64,000 nucleotides of DNA, from the NCBI GenBank assembly GCA_050012855.1, contig JBEKGJ010000027.1:1-64000 (forward strand), read 5' to 3'. This DNA comes from JAJXZJ01 sp050012855 (GTDB lineage Bacteria; Verrucomicrobiota; Verrucomicrobiia; Limisphaerales; J093). Below the pieces are notes generated by a model. The model ran no database searches, was not told where the DNA came from, and saw only the letters and a program-made list of their open reading frames with translations. This document shows, one piece after another, positions 1 through 11,239 of this stretch; positions within the stretch are counted from its first letter, which is position 1, and the number at the start of each line of letters is the position of its first letter. The position numbers and the translations under genes were made by a program.

Positions 1-311
1 TTCCCGGTGGAGGTGAACCAAACGTGAATGTTGCCGGGCTTGGCCTTAACCTGCGCCGCGATTTCCTTCACCGTGAGGCCGGATTTGCCGGCCGCTTTGA
101 GCAGACCGATGATGGCATCCTTCAGCGCGCCGCGCTTCTGGTGGGGGAAGCCGGCCACCGAGCCAGGCCTGACGCTCGTCCCGGCCTGGCCACCAAGGAA
201 CTCAGTCAACTCGGCGTTGATCCGGTCAATTTCACCTTGCAGGGACTCCTTGCGGGTCACGAGTTTCTCGATATGCTTGATGTCACTCTGTGTCAGACTT
301 GCGATATTCAT
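1..311 (-). CDS. Small conserved protein, 3' end outside window
   Basis: Read leftward from an ATG at 311, the frame is open to the window edge and gives at least 103 residues starting MNIASLTQSDIKHIEKLV. Residues 10-40 look like a short coiled coil (KLVTRKESLQGEIDRINAEL). A basic, Gly-rich patch follows (HQKRGALKDAI), then a segment resembling a winged-helix or H-NS-like tail (GLTVKEIAAQVKAKPGNIHVWF). I recall small proteins with this coiled-coil plus GLTVKEIA-type layout as common in Verrucomicrobiota, usually unnamed and presumed DNA-binding. The function here is inferred only from that layout. It is divergent from the next gene, so 312-456 must hold both promoters, none of which I can define clearly. 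Confidence 0.6.
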   Translation of the reverse strand, partial: MNIASLTQSDIKHIEKLVTRKESLQGEIDRINAELTEFLGGQAGTSVRPGSVAGFPHQKRGALKDAIIGLLKAAGKSGLTVKEIAAQVKAKPGNIHVWFTSTG

Positions 312-456
312 GCGAACGTAATCCTTCCGACGATACCTATCGCACCAAGGCGCCACCTGGCAAGGATTTAAATCATAAATCTTCATGTTGGATTGACGTT
401 GCATCCGTCCAGTGCCAATCTCCAATTGCTTGATAGCTGACCAACCATAAGACGCC

Positions 457-1298
457 GTGGATATTAAAAAAACTATCATTACCGTGGCCGGTCGTCACCA
501 ACGAACCCTGCCCCTCCAAACCCTCGTGGATCGCGACGGCGTGCCGAAGGCCGCCCTCCGCATCCTCATTGAGGAAGTGCTGGCCGCCGGCATTGAGGAG
601 GTGTGCCTCGTCGTGCATCCCGGCGACCAGGCGGCCTTTCGCACTGCGGCGGGACCGCATGCCGACCGGCTGCAATTCGTCGAACAAGCCAGGCCGCTTG
701 GGTACGGACATGCCGTGGCCGCCGCCGCCGCCTTTGCCGGCCGCGACGCGTTCCTCTTGATGGTGGGCGACCACCTGTATGTGAGCGGCGAAGCCCGGGG
801 TTGCGCCCAGCAACTGGTTGAGGTGGCCCGGGCCGAACAATGTGCTGTCTCCGCCGTGCAAGCCACGCACGAAAGCAAGCTGCCATTCTATGGCGCCGTC
901 GGCGGCCGCCTGGAAGGCAACCGGGCCGGCCTCTACCTCGTGGAAAACGTCGCCGAAAAACCCACCCCCACCCAGGCTGAGCAATCGCTCGTGGTCCCGG
1001 GCCTCCGGGCCGGTTACTATCTCTGTTTCTTTGGCATGCATGTGTTGACCCCGGCGGTCATGGACCTCCTGAAGGCGGAAGTCGGTTCGGCCGGCAACAC
1101 CGCGCCCATCAGTTTGTCGCCGACCCTGGCCGCGCTCGCCAGCCGGGAACGTTATCTGGCCTGCGAACTCCGCGGCCGGCGTTATGACATCGGCGTGAAA
1201 TACGGACTCCTTACCGCCCAACTGGCCATCGCTCTGGCCGGCGGCGACCGCGACGAAGTGCTGGCCGACCTGGTCGAACTCCTCGCCCAACCGGCCCG

Positions 1299-1302
<4 letters not shown>
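457..1302 (+). CDS. GalU-like sugar-phosphate nucleotidyltransferase
   Basis: 281 residues from a GTG start. The order of elements fits the nucleotidyltransferase fold of GalU/RmlA enzymes, which join a sugar-1-phosphate to an NTP: an N-terminal strand and loop (ITVAGRHQRTLPLQ), a conserved VPKAAL lysine, an acidic pair after a strand (LLMVGDHLYVS), and a late GRRYDIGVKYGLLTAQL that matches the GalU C-terminal metal-site region. The nucleotide loop is degenerate compared with the usual AAGxGTRxxP, so substrate and activity are uncertain. Its stop overlaps the TTG start of the next gene, which carries its own pyrophosphorylase domain. The two are probably co-translated and work in the same activated-sugar pathway. 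Confidence 0.7.
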
Positions 1303-4673
<3,371 letters not shown>

Positions 4674-5319
4674 CCCCACCTGCGGCGAACTTTGCGAACA
4701 CGGACAACCTCGGCATACGAATCCTCCACCCCTGCCGGCCGACGGCGGGACACCGTCGGTTGCGCCCGAGGACGGACGCGCTCCCTTCTTCACACCACCC
4801 TCGATCGGTCCGCGACCCAGCAGCATGGCCTGTCGCGGGAAGCAGGGGGAGCGCGGGTGTCTCGCCGGCTGTTCGACGCGTCTCGCGGCGGACTTTTGCT
4901 TCCGCAAGTGAGTCTGACGTGCGACCCGGCTGCCCGCGAGTTGGGATGAACTGTCATTCTGCCGTGGTGGTTCGGCGTCCCTTCGCGTGTGTGGCGAGCC
5001 ACCTCTTCAAAACCAGCCTCGGCTTCCCGAAGCTGATGCCCTCTTCCGAAATCGAGCCCAATCGCCCCGATTTCATGCCCGGACCGCGGCTGTGTGCCCT
5101 GCACCAGCCGCAGCACATTGAAACACTCCACGGTCACCGACGTATCCCGGCACGACACGCGAGCGGCGGCGCTGCGGCTGGTCCTCGACACAGCCGCGGT
5201 CCGGGGACGAGGCGCGGACGAGCACGTCCTCAGTTTGCTTCCGTTTTTCCCTTGCCCAATGCAGGTTATCTGTGCTACAAGGCCCAAGTTCAGTTCAACC
5301 TTAAACCGGAGATAGCATC

Positions 5320-5560
5320 ATGGTGCGCGACACCGCTCATGAACAGGCCAGACCAGCCGCACCTAAGGCACCGGGTTATTCCAGGTCACCAGCCTGCGCG
5401 ACCAACTCCTGCGCCGGCACAAGGGACACGAGAAGGAACTGGAAAACTCCGGGTTCACCGTGGTCATCCACCAAGCCGCCAGCCCGCAACGCCGCCCGCT
5501 GGCCACCGATGCCAGGGCAGGCCGACCCGGCAAACCTCATGCGACCGGTGCAGCCAATGG
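5320..5560 (+). pseudogene. Possible frameshifted remnant of a small gene
   Basis: An ATG at 5320 opens MVRDTAHEQARPAAPKAPGY. Just after this, the protein-like reading moves to another frame: VTSLRDQLLRRHKGHEKELE, then NSGFTVVIHQAASPQRR. The second part has normal composition (alternating charged and hydrophobic residues), whereas the first frame degenerates into Ser/Arg/Pro. This suggests one small gene broken by a frameshift near 5380. I do not recognise the family, and the reading could be chance. Confidence 0.25.
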
Positions 5561-5673
5561 CGCGGAAAGCGACGAACTCACGCCAGGCCAAACAACTCGC
5601 CTGCCCTTCCGCGACTGCCGAAGGTGGAGTACCCCCGTCATGCCCAGAAATAGACCGCACGTTCTCCGGCTGT

Positions 5674-5723
5674 GCCAAACGGCGGTTTGGCCTAATACCT
5701 GTTCGCTAAAGGCACCAAACCGC
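5674..5723 (+). promoter_or_regulatory. Mutually exclusive hairpins directly before a start codon
   Basis: GCCAAAC (5674-5680) can pair with GTTTGGC (5685-5691). GCGGTTTGG (5682-5690) can instead pair perfectly with CCAAACCGC (5715-5723), which ends at the base before the ATG at 5724. The central GTTTGG is shared, so the two stems cannot form together. The second stem would bury the ribosome-binding region of the downstream gene. This is a structural observation; a regulatory role is inference. Confidence 0.4.
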
Positions 5724-6311
5724 ATGAGTGCATTCATCGAAATCATTAAGTCCCTAAGCTGGCAACACACTGTTCCTGTAGCTGTTGTGGTTGCAGTCTG
5801 GATTCTCCGAAGACAACTGGGCGACTTGGTAGGCAGGTTAAAGCAAGTCAGTGGAGAGGGCAAAAAGTACAGTCTTCTTTTCGACCTTCCGTCACAAAAA
5901 GACGCTCGTGCCTTGCCAACTGCTGGTGAGGAAATAATCAAGAGGGACGATGTTGTGGAGGCATTCCGGGCGATTCCCGATTTTTCCGAACAGGAGGTGA
6001 AGGCTGGTATCGACCGTATCTATGATTGTTTGCTCCGCAACGGAATCGTAACGAAAAAGCAGTTGTACGATTTGGTGTCCTCAGCCCCAATTCTCAATAC
6101 GATTCGGCGAGTATACGTAGATGTATTGAAGCGGCCTCGAGATAAGACTCTGGATCCGTTGGCAGTGGCTGTATGGGGAGGAATGTTGTTTTCCTACGGG
6201 GTGAAGGATGAGATTGTTAGCGCTATCATTCTCCAGTTGAAGAACTCACAGGAGTACAAACAAAAGCACCTTTCAACTGCAAATCCTGCCCAACCATCCG
6301 GATCGAGCTAA
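5724..6311 (+). CDS. Hypothetical membrane-anchored protein
   Basis: 195 residues from the ATG at 5724. The frame is open further upstream, but that part reads as noncoding. Residues 14-30 (HTVPVAVVVAVWILRR) form one transmembrane helix, followed by a basic stop-transfer and a soluble, mostly helical domain of about 150 residues with no motif I recognise (EEIIKRDDVVEAFRAIPDF, and later VYVDVLKRPRDKTLDP). Base composition is visibly lower in G+C than the genes on both sides and codon use is less biased, suggesting recent acquisition together with the next gene. The hairpin pair before the start may control translation. Function unknown. Confidence 0.65.
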   Translation: MSAFIEIIKSLSWQHTVPVAVVVAVWILRRQLGDLVGRLKQVSGEGKKYSLLFDLPSQKDARALPTAGEEIIKRDDVVEAFRAIPDFSEQEVKAGIDRIYDCLLRNGIVTKKQLYDLVSSAPILNTIRRVYVDVLKRPRDKTLDPLAVAVWGGMLFSYGVKDEIVSAIILQLKNSQEYKQKHLSTANPAQPSGSS

Positions 6312-6405
6312 GCGCTGCCAGCCTCTCGGTTTTCGAGAGCAAGTCGGTCATTCTCGCGTCAGGGGTTTCACGGCGGCGGTAGCTCATCCGGGGCGTTAGC
6401 CCGAA
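6305..6405 (+). other. Weak attC-like element between two low-GC genes
   Basis: The spacer between the two low-GC genes is bounded by GCTAAGCGC (about 6309) and GCGTTAGC (about 6398), which pair with one bulged base. Inside them GCTGCC and GGTAGC pair with one wobble. The right end, GGGCGTTAG, resembles the R' side of many integron attC sites. The left box does not fit the RYYYAAC consensus and no integrase gene is present, so this is only a suggestive resemblance. Confidence 0.2.
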
Positions 6406-6430
6406 GATTACCAAATCGCTGAGGTCGACT

Positions 6431-6994
6431 ATGTTCTCACTTCTCAAGGCGAAGATTGCTGCACATGAAGTTGCAGAGGTATTAATTGAACACATTCAAA
6501 AAGAGGTCGCAAACGGCCAGGTAAACAAGCCGTTTATTGAGGAAGTTGTGGCCGATGATCTGCCGACCATCAGGCAGGAATGGTTCTACTTCGATGTGTT
6601 CAATGTTGACTATTGCGTCCTTCTTGCATTCGACAATTCTCCAGAGAAGAAGGCGATCCTCGACTGGTTCTGGTCGCAGACGAGGCAATGGCTCACGGCG
6701 TCTCGAGTTCCCGCACTACCAGAAAGGATAGGGCCGTATGCTGGCCAGATGAAGATCATCGCCGCGGAGTGTGCAGAACTCGCATACGACCGGCTGACGA
6801 GGCGCTGCACCATGTACTCGGAGGAGATCACGAATCCTCACCGACTCGGCGAAAACCATGGCGTCGGTCTGACCTTCGCCATACTCTGCGCCGACCTCGG
6901 CTTCCCGTTCATCGCTGGCGTGGCCGCTTTCTTTCACAAGCGCAAAATGGAATGGGTAAAGATGCTCAAATCACATAGAATTATTCTGCCCTGA
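6431..6994 (+). CDS. Hypothetical soluble protein
   Basis: 187 residues from an ATG at 6431. No signal peptide; one moderately hydrophobic stretch near the C-terminus (GLTFAILCADLGFPFIAGVAAFF) could be a buried helix or a membrane segment. There are conserved-looking aromatic and acidic clusters (EWFYFDVFNVDYCVLLAFD, DWFWSQTRQW) but no motif I can assign. Lower G+C than its surroundings, like its upstream neighbour, and in the same direction. A clear intrinsic terminator follows 9 bp after the stop, so the pair may be one short transcription unit. Function unknown. Confidence 0.65.
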   Translation: MFSLLKAKIAAHEVAEVLIEHIQKEVANGQVNKPFIEEVVADDLPTIRQEWFYFDVFNVDYCVLLAFDNSPEKKAILDWFWSQTRQWLTASRVPALPERIGPYAGQMKIIAAECAELAYDRLTRRCTMYSEEITNPHRLGENHGVGLTFAILCADLGFPFIAGVAAFFHKRKMEWVKMLKSHRIILP

Positions 6995-7003
6995 ATGAAC
7001 GAT

Positions 7004-7035
7004 AAAGCCATCAGTTGATGATAATGGCTTTTTTT
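7004..7035 (+). terminator. Rho-independent terminator
   Basis: AAAGCCAT (7004-7011) pairs perfectly with ATGGCTTT (7024-7031) around a 12-base loop, and runs into a stretch of seven T residues (7029-7035). It lies 9 bp beyond the stop of the gene ending at 6994 and is the clearest intrinsic terminator in the window. Confidence 0.8.
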
Positions 7036-7404
7036 CGCCAGCCTTCCTCTGGGTAAAGCATTGCCGGTTCAGATGGCCGTGGGTTCCCATCCGCAACCGC
7101 TTCGCGCTCCAGCCGCCATCATTGTCGTCTCCGCCCGCTCCGCTCGCGCATCCGTGCCCGCGCGGACGGGGTTCCGGAGCATCGGTTCGCGTATTTCGCG
7201 TGCTTCGCGGTTTATCCCTCAGCCCGTATTTCCTCAGCGGGGCGATGCTGCGTATCATGCAAAGAGCTGTCGGAGGGACCTTTCACTTCCTGCGAGCGGG
7301 CGTTTCTGATCTTGCCGGCGGCGTAGAGAATCGCGCTTTGCTCCACGGTGAAGAGTCGTTGCGGGCGGATGACGTGGTTATTCCCCGGTAAACCCGCCGC
7401 CGAC
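7036..7404. other. Gene-free spacer before the BMC operon end
   Basis: About 370 bp between the terminator and the 3' end of the BMC operon. Short frames exist on both strands, but none looks like a protein gene. A low-complexity run with repeated cgcg/ttcgcg words lies around 7185-7215. No terminator for the leftward BMC operon is obvious. Confidence 0.4.
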
Positions 7405-8679
7405 TCAGCCAAACTTGCGCGTCAGGCGCGCGGCATCATAAGCCCGGCGCTGGGCGGGGGTCATCGCCCTGAAGTCCGGCCGACCGGCCGCCGTCACCGG
7501 CCAGGCGAGCGTCCCGCGGTCCGGGGGCGACGCCGCGGTGGCCTTGGCCTGCAGGCCCACGCCCAGCGGGCTGCCGCGCACGTCCACGTGTGTGCGCGTG
7601 CCGCCATCGTAACTCATGGCCTGGTTGGTGAGCTGCAGGTCCTGTTCGAGCGGCAGGCGCGGCGTGATCTTGAGCGACTGCAAAACCCCGTGGTAGGCCC
7701 GCACCGCCTCCTCCGGCCCGAGGCGCCCGTCCGTGATGAGCCGCAACATCTCGATGAACGCGAACTGATGCTCGGCATGGTTGATCTTGCGGCCGAACAG
7801 GGCGACCCGGGCGCCATATTTCTGCGCATCGTGAATCAGCCTGAACGCGTCGTAAGTCGTGCCCGCGCTGCCCCCAAGAATGCCGACGACCAGGTTGGGA
7901 TCGTATTGCGCCAGTTCCTCCATCAACCGCGGCCCGTGATAGACAATCTTCAGAAACACCGGGCGGCCGGCTTCGGTGACGCCCGCCAGGCTGCGCACGA
8001 TGTTGTCGTTGATGAATTCGCCGAGTTTCTCCGGTGGAATGCCGCTGTCCACGTTGGGATCGAACACTTCGAGGAAATAACGGAAGCCCTTTTGCTCGGT
8101 CTCGATCCGGAATTCCTTGAAGGCTTGCAGCGTGGCCAGATCCTGTTCCAGTTCATTGACAAAAGTGATCGAGTAAAGGCCGAGGTTCGCCCCCGGGAAC
8201 TCGCCGCCCTCGCGTTCGCACTCCGCCCGGCCGCACTGGATGTGATCAATGGTGGCGGTTCGGAACGGCTTGGCCGGTTCGCGCGTGTAGGTTCCCTGGC
8301 GCACCGCCCACACATCGGTCGTGTCATTCGCCCGGGCGGCCGGCGTTACCGGGCTGCCGCGGAACAAACCTTCCTTGATCGCCAGTTGCTCGGTCACGCT
8401 CGCCGACATGAGCATGATGTCCACCAGCCCCTGACGGGTCACCTCGCGGATGATGTCCAGGAACTCGGGCAGATTGCGGTGACCGAACTCCTCCCGGCTC
8501 CAGATCTCCGGCGAAAACTGCGCCGCGCGCGCGCCACGCGAGGAGAGAAACTGGCGCGGTCCGGGCGCCCGCACGCCGAAGGCCATGTCCGCATCCTTGG
8601 CATCCGCAATGATGAAGGCACGCGCGGCGGGATTGGCCTTGAGATCCGCCAGTTTGGTGTCGAGCGATTTCATGGCCAC
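7405..8679 (-). CDS. TIM-barrel aldolase-like protein of the PV BMC locus
   Basis: About 424 residues, last gene of the BMC operon. A GTG at 8679 starts at the base after the upstream stop; an in-frame ATG two codons in (8673) is the alternative. The text suggests an (alpha/beta)8 aldolase of the DeoC/FbaB/LacD superfamily: a probable Schiff-base strand (RPVFLKIVYHGP), a strand with a Gly-rich phosphate loop (LVVGILGGSAGTTYDAF), then VALFGRKINHAEHQ, comparable to the GRN/GRK strand of class I aldolases. Related proteins occur in other PV-type BMC loci, usually annotated hypothetical. I see no obvious encapsulation helix. A second carbon-carbon lyase, epimerase or dehydratase role in fucose/rhamnose catabolism is possible; the fold assignment is inference from local motifs. 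Confidence 0.6.
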   Translation of the reverse strand: MAMKSLDTKLADLKANPAARAFIIADAKDADMAFGVRAPGPRQFLSSRGARAAQFSPEIWSREEFGHRNLPEFLDIIREVTRQGLVDIMLMSASVTEQLAIKEGLFRGSPVTPAARANDTTDVWAVRQGTYTREPAKPFRTATIDHIQCGRAECEREGGEFPGANLGLYSITFVNELEQDLATLQAFKEFRIETEQKGFRYFLEVFDPNVDSGIPPEKLGEFINDNIVRSLAGVTEAGRPVFLKIVYHGPRLMEELAQYDPNLVVGILGGSAGTTYDAFRLIHDAQKYGARVALFGRKINHAEHQFAFIEMLRLITDGRLGPEEAVRAYHGVLQSLKITPRLPLEQDLQLTNQAMSYDGGTRTHVDVRGSPLGVGLQAKATAASPPDRGTLAWPVTAAGRPDFRAMTPAQRRAYDAARLTRKFG

Positions 8680-9606
8680 CTAAAGCCCCACCTTCGACAG
8701 CGTGTCGCGCAAAGCCTTCGCCGACTGCTGCAGCGCCAGCCGTTCCTTGGGCCAGAGGGCAATTTCGACATGTTCGAGGGCGCCGCCGTGGCCGACCACC
8801 GTCGGCACACTTAGACACACGTCGCGGATTTCGTAAGCGCCGCGCTGGAGCGTCGAGACCGGCAGCAGCCGTCGCTGGTTCAAGGCAATGGCGTGGACCA
8901 CGTCGCGGATCGCGACGGCCACGGCCCAGCCGGCGCCGCCCTTCTTCTTGATGACCTCGGCGCCGCTGCCTTTGGTGCGCTCGAAGAGGGCGCTCTGGAA
9001 GGCGGGCGTGCAGGCCGGCAGGCCCGCCAGCGGCAGGCCGTTTACGGTGGCACCCGACCAGATTGGCACCATCGAGTCGCCATGCTCCCCGAGAATGAGT
9101 GCTTTGACCTGCGACGGCGCCAGCTTCAACTCGGCCGCGATCAGTGAGCTAAATCGGGCGGTGTCGAGCATCGTTCCCAATCCCAGGACTTGCGACGACG
9201 GCAGGCCCAGCCTTTGCACGGCGATCTGGGTCAAAATATCAACCGGGTTGGAGACGACCAGAATAATGGCATCCTTGCGCAGCCCCGCGAGCTTGATGGC
9301 GTCGAGAATCTGCACGAAGAGCGCCACGTTGCGGTTGACGAGGTCCAGGCGTGACTCGTCCGGCTTCCGGCGCAGCCCGGCGGTGATGAGGAAGAGGTCA
9401 CTGTCCGCCGCTCGAGCATAATCGCCGGCATAGATTCTTTGGTCGCCGGTGAACGCGGCGCCGTGAAGCAGGTCCAGCGCCTCGCCCTCGGCGGCCGCCT
9501 GGTTGGCGTCAACCATTTGCAGCTCGGCCACCACGCCGCCCAACTGCAAGGCATAAGCCGCACAGGAACCAACCCGCCCGCCGCCACCGATGATCGTAAC
9601 CTTCAT
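8680..9606 (-). CDS. Lactate/malate dehydrogenase family oxidoreductase of the BMC
   Basis: 308 residues. N-terminal Rossmann loop IIGGGGRVGS, NAD-binding Asp after the second strand (MVDAN), VSNPVD, the LDTAR pair (Asp148 and Arg151), and GEHGDS with catalytic His175 make this a full-length LDH/MDH-family enzyme. The mobile loop reads AGLRRKPDESR. By alignment from memory, Arg80 occupies the position that is Gln in lactate dehydrogenases (102 in LDH numbering) and Arg in malate dehydrogenases, while Arg86 matches the conserved loop Arg109. PV BMC loci usually annotate this gene as lactate dehydrogenase, with a presumed role in NAD recycling. The Arg hints at a dicarboxylate or otherwise altered substrate. 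It is 15 bp from the aldolase gene and directly abuts the next gene. Confidence 0.85.
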   Translation of the reverse strand: MKVTIIGGGGRVGSCAAYALQLGGVVAELQMVDANQAAAEGEALDLLHGAAFTGDQRIYAGDYARAADSDLFLITAGLRRKPDESRLDLVNRNVALFVQILDAIKLAGLRKDAIILVVSNPVDILTQIAVQRLGLPSSQVLGLGTMLDTARFSSLIAAELKLAPSQVKALILGEHGDSMVPIWSGATVNGLPLAGLPACTPAFQSALFERTKGSGAEVIKKKGGAGWAVAVAIRDVVHAIALNQRRLLPVSTLQRGAYEIRDVCLSVPTVVGHGGALEHVEIALWPKERLALQQSAKALRDTLSKVGL

Positions 9607-9621
9607 GCCGCCGGCGTCCTC

Positions 9622-10662
9622 CTATTTGAGCTGGGCCAGGATCTGGTCCGTCACGGTCTGCACCAACGCCTCGGCCTCGGGATCCAGTCCGGCGATCGCT
9701 TCCGGCGGCGGCACCGCGCACTGAACGCCGGGACGCCATTCGTCGTTGTCGCACAATTCGCACTCCTTCAACCCGTAGCGCGGGTCCACAAAGCCGAGGC
9801 TTTGCTTGATCTTCAACAGGTCTTTCAAATGCTCCTTCGAGAAGGTGTTGAGCGGCCGGCCCAGTTGCGCCGCCACGGTGAGCGTCCGGCAATAGGCTTC
9901 GATGATTTCCGTGCGCCAGTAGGCCTCTTCCACATTGTTATGGCTCCAGGTGACCACGCCGTGATTTGCCATCAGGATGGTGTTGTGCTTGTCCACCAGG
10001 TCGGCAACGAGCGCTCCCATTTCCGGCGTGCCCGGCGTGCGATAGGGCGCGATGGCCACCGCGCAGAACACTTCAAACTCCGGGATCATGCAGGTCGGCG
10101 GCTCCACGCCGGCGACCGCAAAGGCGGTGGCGTAAGGCGGATGACAATGCACGGACGCCACCATTTTCGGCTGACGCTTCATCATCTGCAGGTGCATCAG
10201 GATTTCGCTGGTCCGCTTCTTGGCGCCCGCCAACTGGTTGCCTTCGAGGTCAACCAGGCACATGTCCGCCGGCTTCATGAAGCCCTTGGACACCAGGGTC
10301 GGTGTGCACAGCACCACGTCCTCTCCCACGCGGATGGCGATGTTGCCGCCATTGCCGTCCACATAGGCGCGGCTCCAGAGCCGCCGGCCGATCTCGCAAA
10401 TGTCCTCCTTAAGTTGGTGGATCGCCGGCGAGCCAGAGAATGCCTCCAACTCGGCCTTCGGACTTTTCGCCGTCACGGCCGCTGGTACAGAAACCTTGTC
10501 CGCCTTGGTGACATCGCTGCCCGCGCGACGGGGCGTCGCCAGCCGGTCCCGCAACAAATCACGCGCCGATGGTGTCAGGATCGCCCCGGCTGGCAGGGCG
10601 GACAGATCCGCGCCACTTCGCACCATTTCTTCGATGTCCCGGGCTGAAATCAGGGTCTTCAT
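9622..10662 (-). CDS. BMC class II aldolase (fuculose/rhamnulose-1-phosphate type)
   Basis: 346 residues. From about residue 80 this is a zinc class II aldolase: His172 and His174 (VHCHPPYATAF), His234 (MANHGVV) and Glu153 (SEILMH) are the expected metal and catalytic positions. Such enzymes split L-fuculose- or L-rhamnulose-1-phosphate into DHAP and L-lactaldehyde, the signature reaction of PV BMCs. Residues 1-40 (with TLISARDIEEMVRSGADL and then AILTPSARDLLRD) plus an Ala/Pro/Lys-rich linker to about 75 are absent from ordinary aldolases and resemble BMC cargo-targeting extensions. The start overlaps the shell-protein gene upstream by 4 bp (ATGA). Confidence 0.88.
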   Translation of the reverse strand: MKTLISARDIEEMVRSGADLSALPAGAILTPSARDLLRDRLATPRRAGSDVTKADKVSVPAAVTAKSPKAELEAFSGSPAIHQLKEDICEIGRRLWSRAYVDGNGGNIAIRVGEDVVLCTPTLVSKGFMKPADMCLVDLEGNQLAGAKKRTSEILMHLQMMKRQPKMVASVHCHPPYATAFAVAGVEPPTCMIPEFEVFCAVAIAPYRTPGTPEMGALVADLVDKHNTILMANHGVVTWSHNNVEEAYWRTEIIEAYCRTLTVAAQLGRPLNTFSKEHLKDLLKIKQSLGFVDPRYGLKECELCDNDEWRPGVQCAVPPPEAIAGLDPEAEALVQTVTDQILAQLK

Positions 10663-10961
10663 GACATGGGAGAATGAAAGACGTCGTCCACAATGGCGGT
10701 GTTGATCGCGTCCACCGGTGTCGGCCGGGCAAACGGCATGGCCGCCTCGCGACCTTCGACAAAACCGATGGTGTCGCGGATGCCCCCGCCGAGGTCGTCA
10801 TAAACCACCAGCGAAGGTTCGCGGCTCAGGCCGACGGGCGGCTCGTGCCGGTGTTGATAGTGGTCACGGGTGAACGGACTCACGATGAGCCAGCGCGCGC
10901 CGATGAGTTCCGGTATGCTCGCGCTGAGCGTCACCCGGCCGATAACTTGGCCGAGCCTCAT
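10659..10961 (-). CDS. BMC-P shell pentamer (EutN/CcmL family)
   Basis: 100 residues starting MRLGQVIGRVTLSASIPEL, the typical EutN/CcmL opening strand. The middle part (RWLIVSP, then SLVVYDDLGGGIRDTIGFVEG) matches the pentamer fold that caps microcompartment vertices, and the ending AINTAIVDDVFH corresponds to the usual xAIVDxV/I segment. It overlaps genes on both sides by 4 bp, so its expression is tightly coupled to its neighbours. It is one of three BMC-P genes here, the number seen in PV-type loci. Confidence 0.88.
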   Translation of the reverse strand: MRLGQVIGRVTLSASIPELIGARWLIVSPFTRDHYQHRHEPPVGLSREPSLVVYDDLGGGIRDTIGFVEGREAAMPFARPTPVDAINTAIVDDVFHSPMS

Positions 10962-11236
10962 AACGCGACCCCCGGCTCGAGTTCGTCCACAATGCCGATG
11001 ATCATCCAGCGGGCCGGGCTCTTTTCGTCGCCCACCGCCCGGCGGGTCGCCAGCCCATCGGAGGAGATGACCACGCGTTCGTGCATCCCGGCTCCGTAGG
11101 GATCAATCGCCACCTGGGGCGTGCCTTCGGGCGCGCCGCCGGCGCCGATCGGCTGGCAGATGAGGAGCCGCCAGCCCGCGAAACTCGGATGTTTCCGGGT
11201 GGCGATCACACTGCCTTCGACACGGGCCAGGAGCAT
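10958..11236 (-). CDS. BMC-P shell pentamer (EutN/CcmL family)
   Basis: 92 residues with the textbook EutN pattern: MLLARVEGSVIATRKHPSFAG, then WRLLICQPI, a variable loop, VAIDPYGAGMHERVVISSDG with the conserved acidic and Gly residues, and MIIGIVDEL at the end. It forms vertex pentamers of the compartment. The stop overlaps the next BMC-P start by 4 bp; the aldehyde dehydrogenase gene ends 3 bp upstream of its start. It is more canonical than the BMC-P at 10659, which suggests the three pentamers have specialised. Confidence 0.9.
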   Translation of the reverse strand: MLLARVEGSVIATRKHPSFAGWRLLICQPIGAGGAPEGTPQVAIDPYGAGMHERVVISSDGLATRRAVGDEKSPARWMIIGIVDELEPGVAL

Positions 11237-11239
11237 GGG

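Larger units (their letters stand above)
4674..5723. other. About 1 kb with no convincing intact gene
   Basis: Several open frames cross this stretch, but none has credible protein composition: they are rich in Arg, Pro and Ser, with no recognisable motif. The text from 4810 to 4920 has the look of a dispersed noncoding repeat. A possible small gene remnant lies at 5320-5560 and a pair of competing hairpins at 5674-5723; both are listed separately. I see nothing else here. Confidence 0.5.

Noticed and set aside
4760..5653. A 297-codon plus-strand frame
   Set aside because: Arg/Pro/Ser-rich text with no protein-like periodicity, crossing an apparent repeat and a possible pseudogene in another frame.
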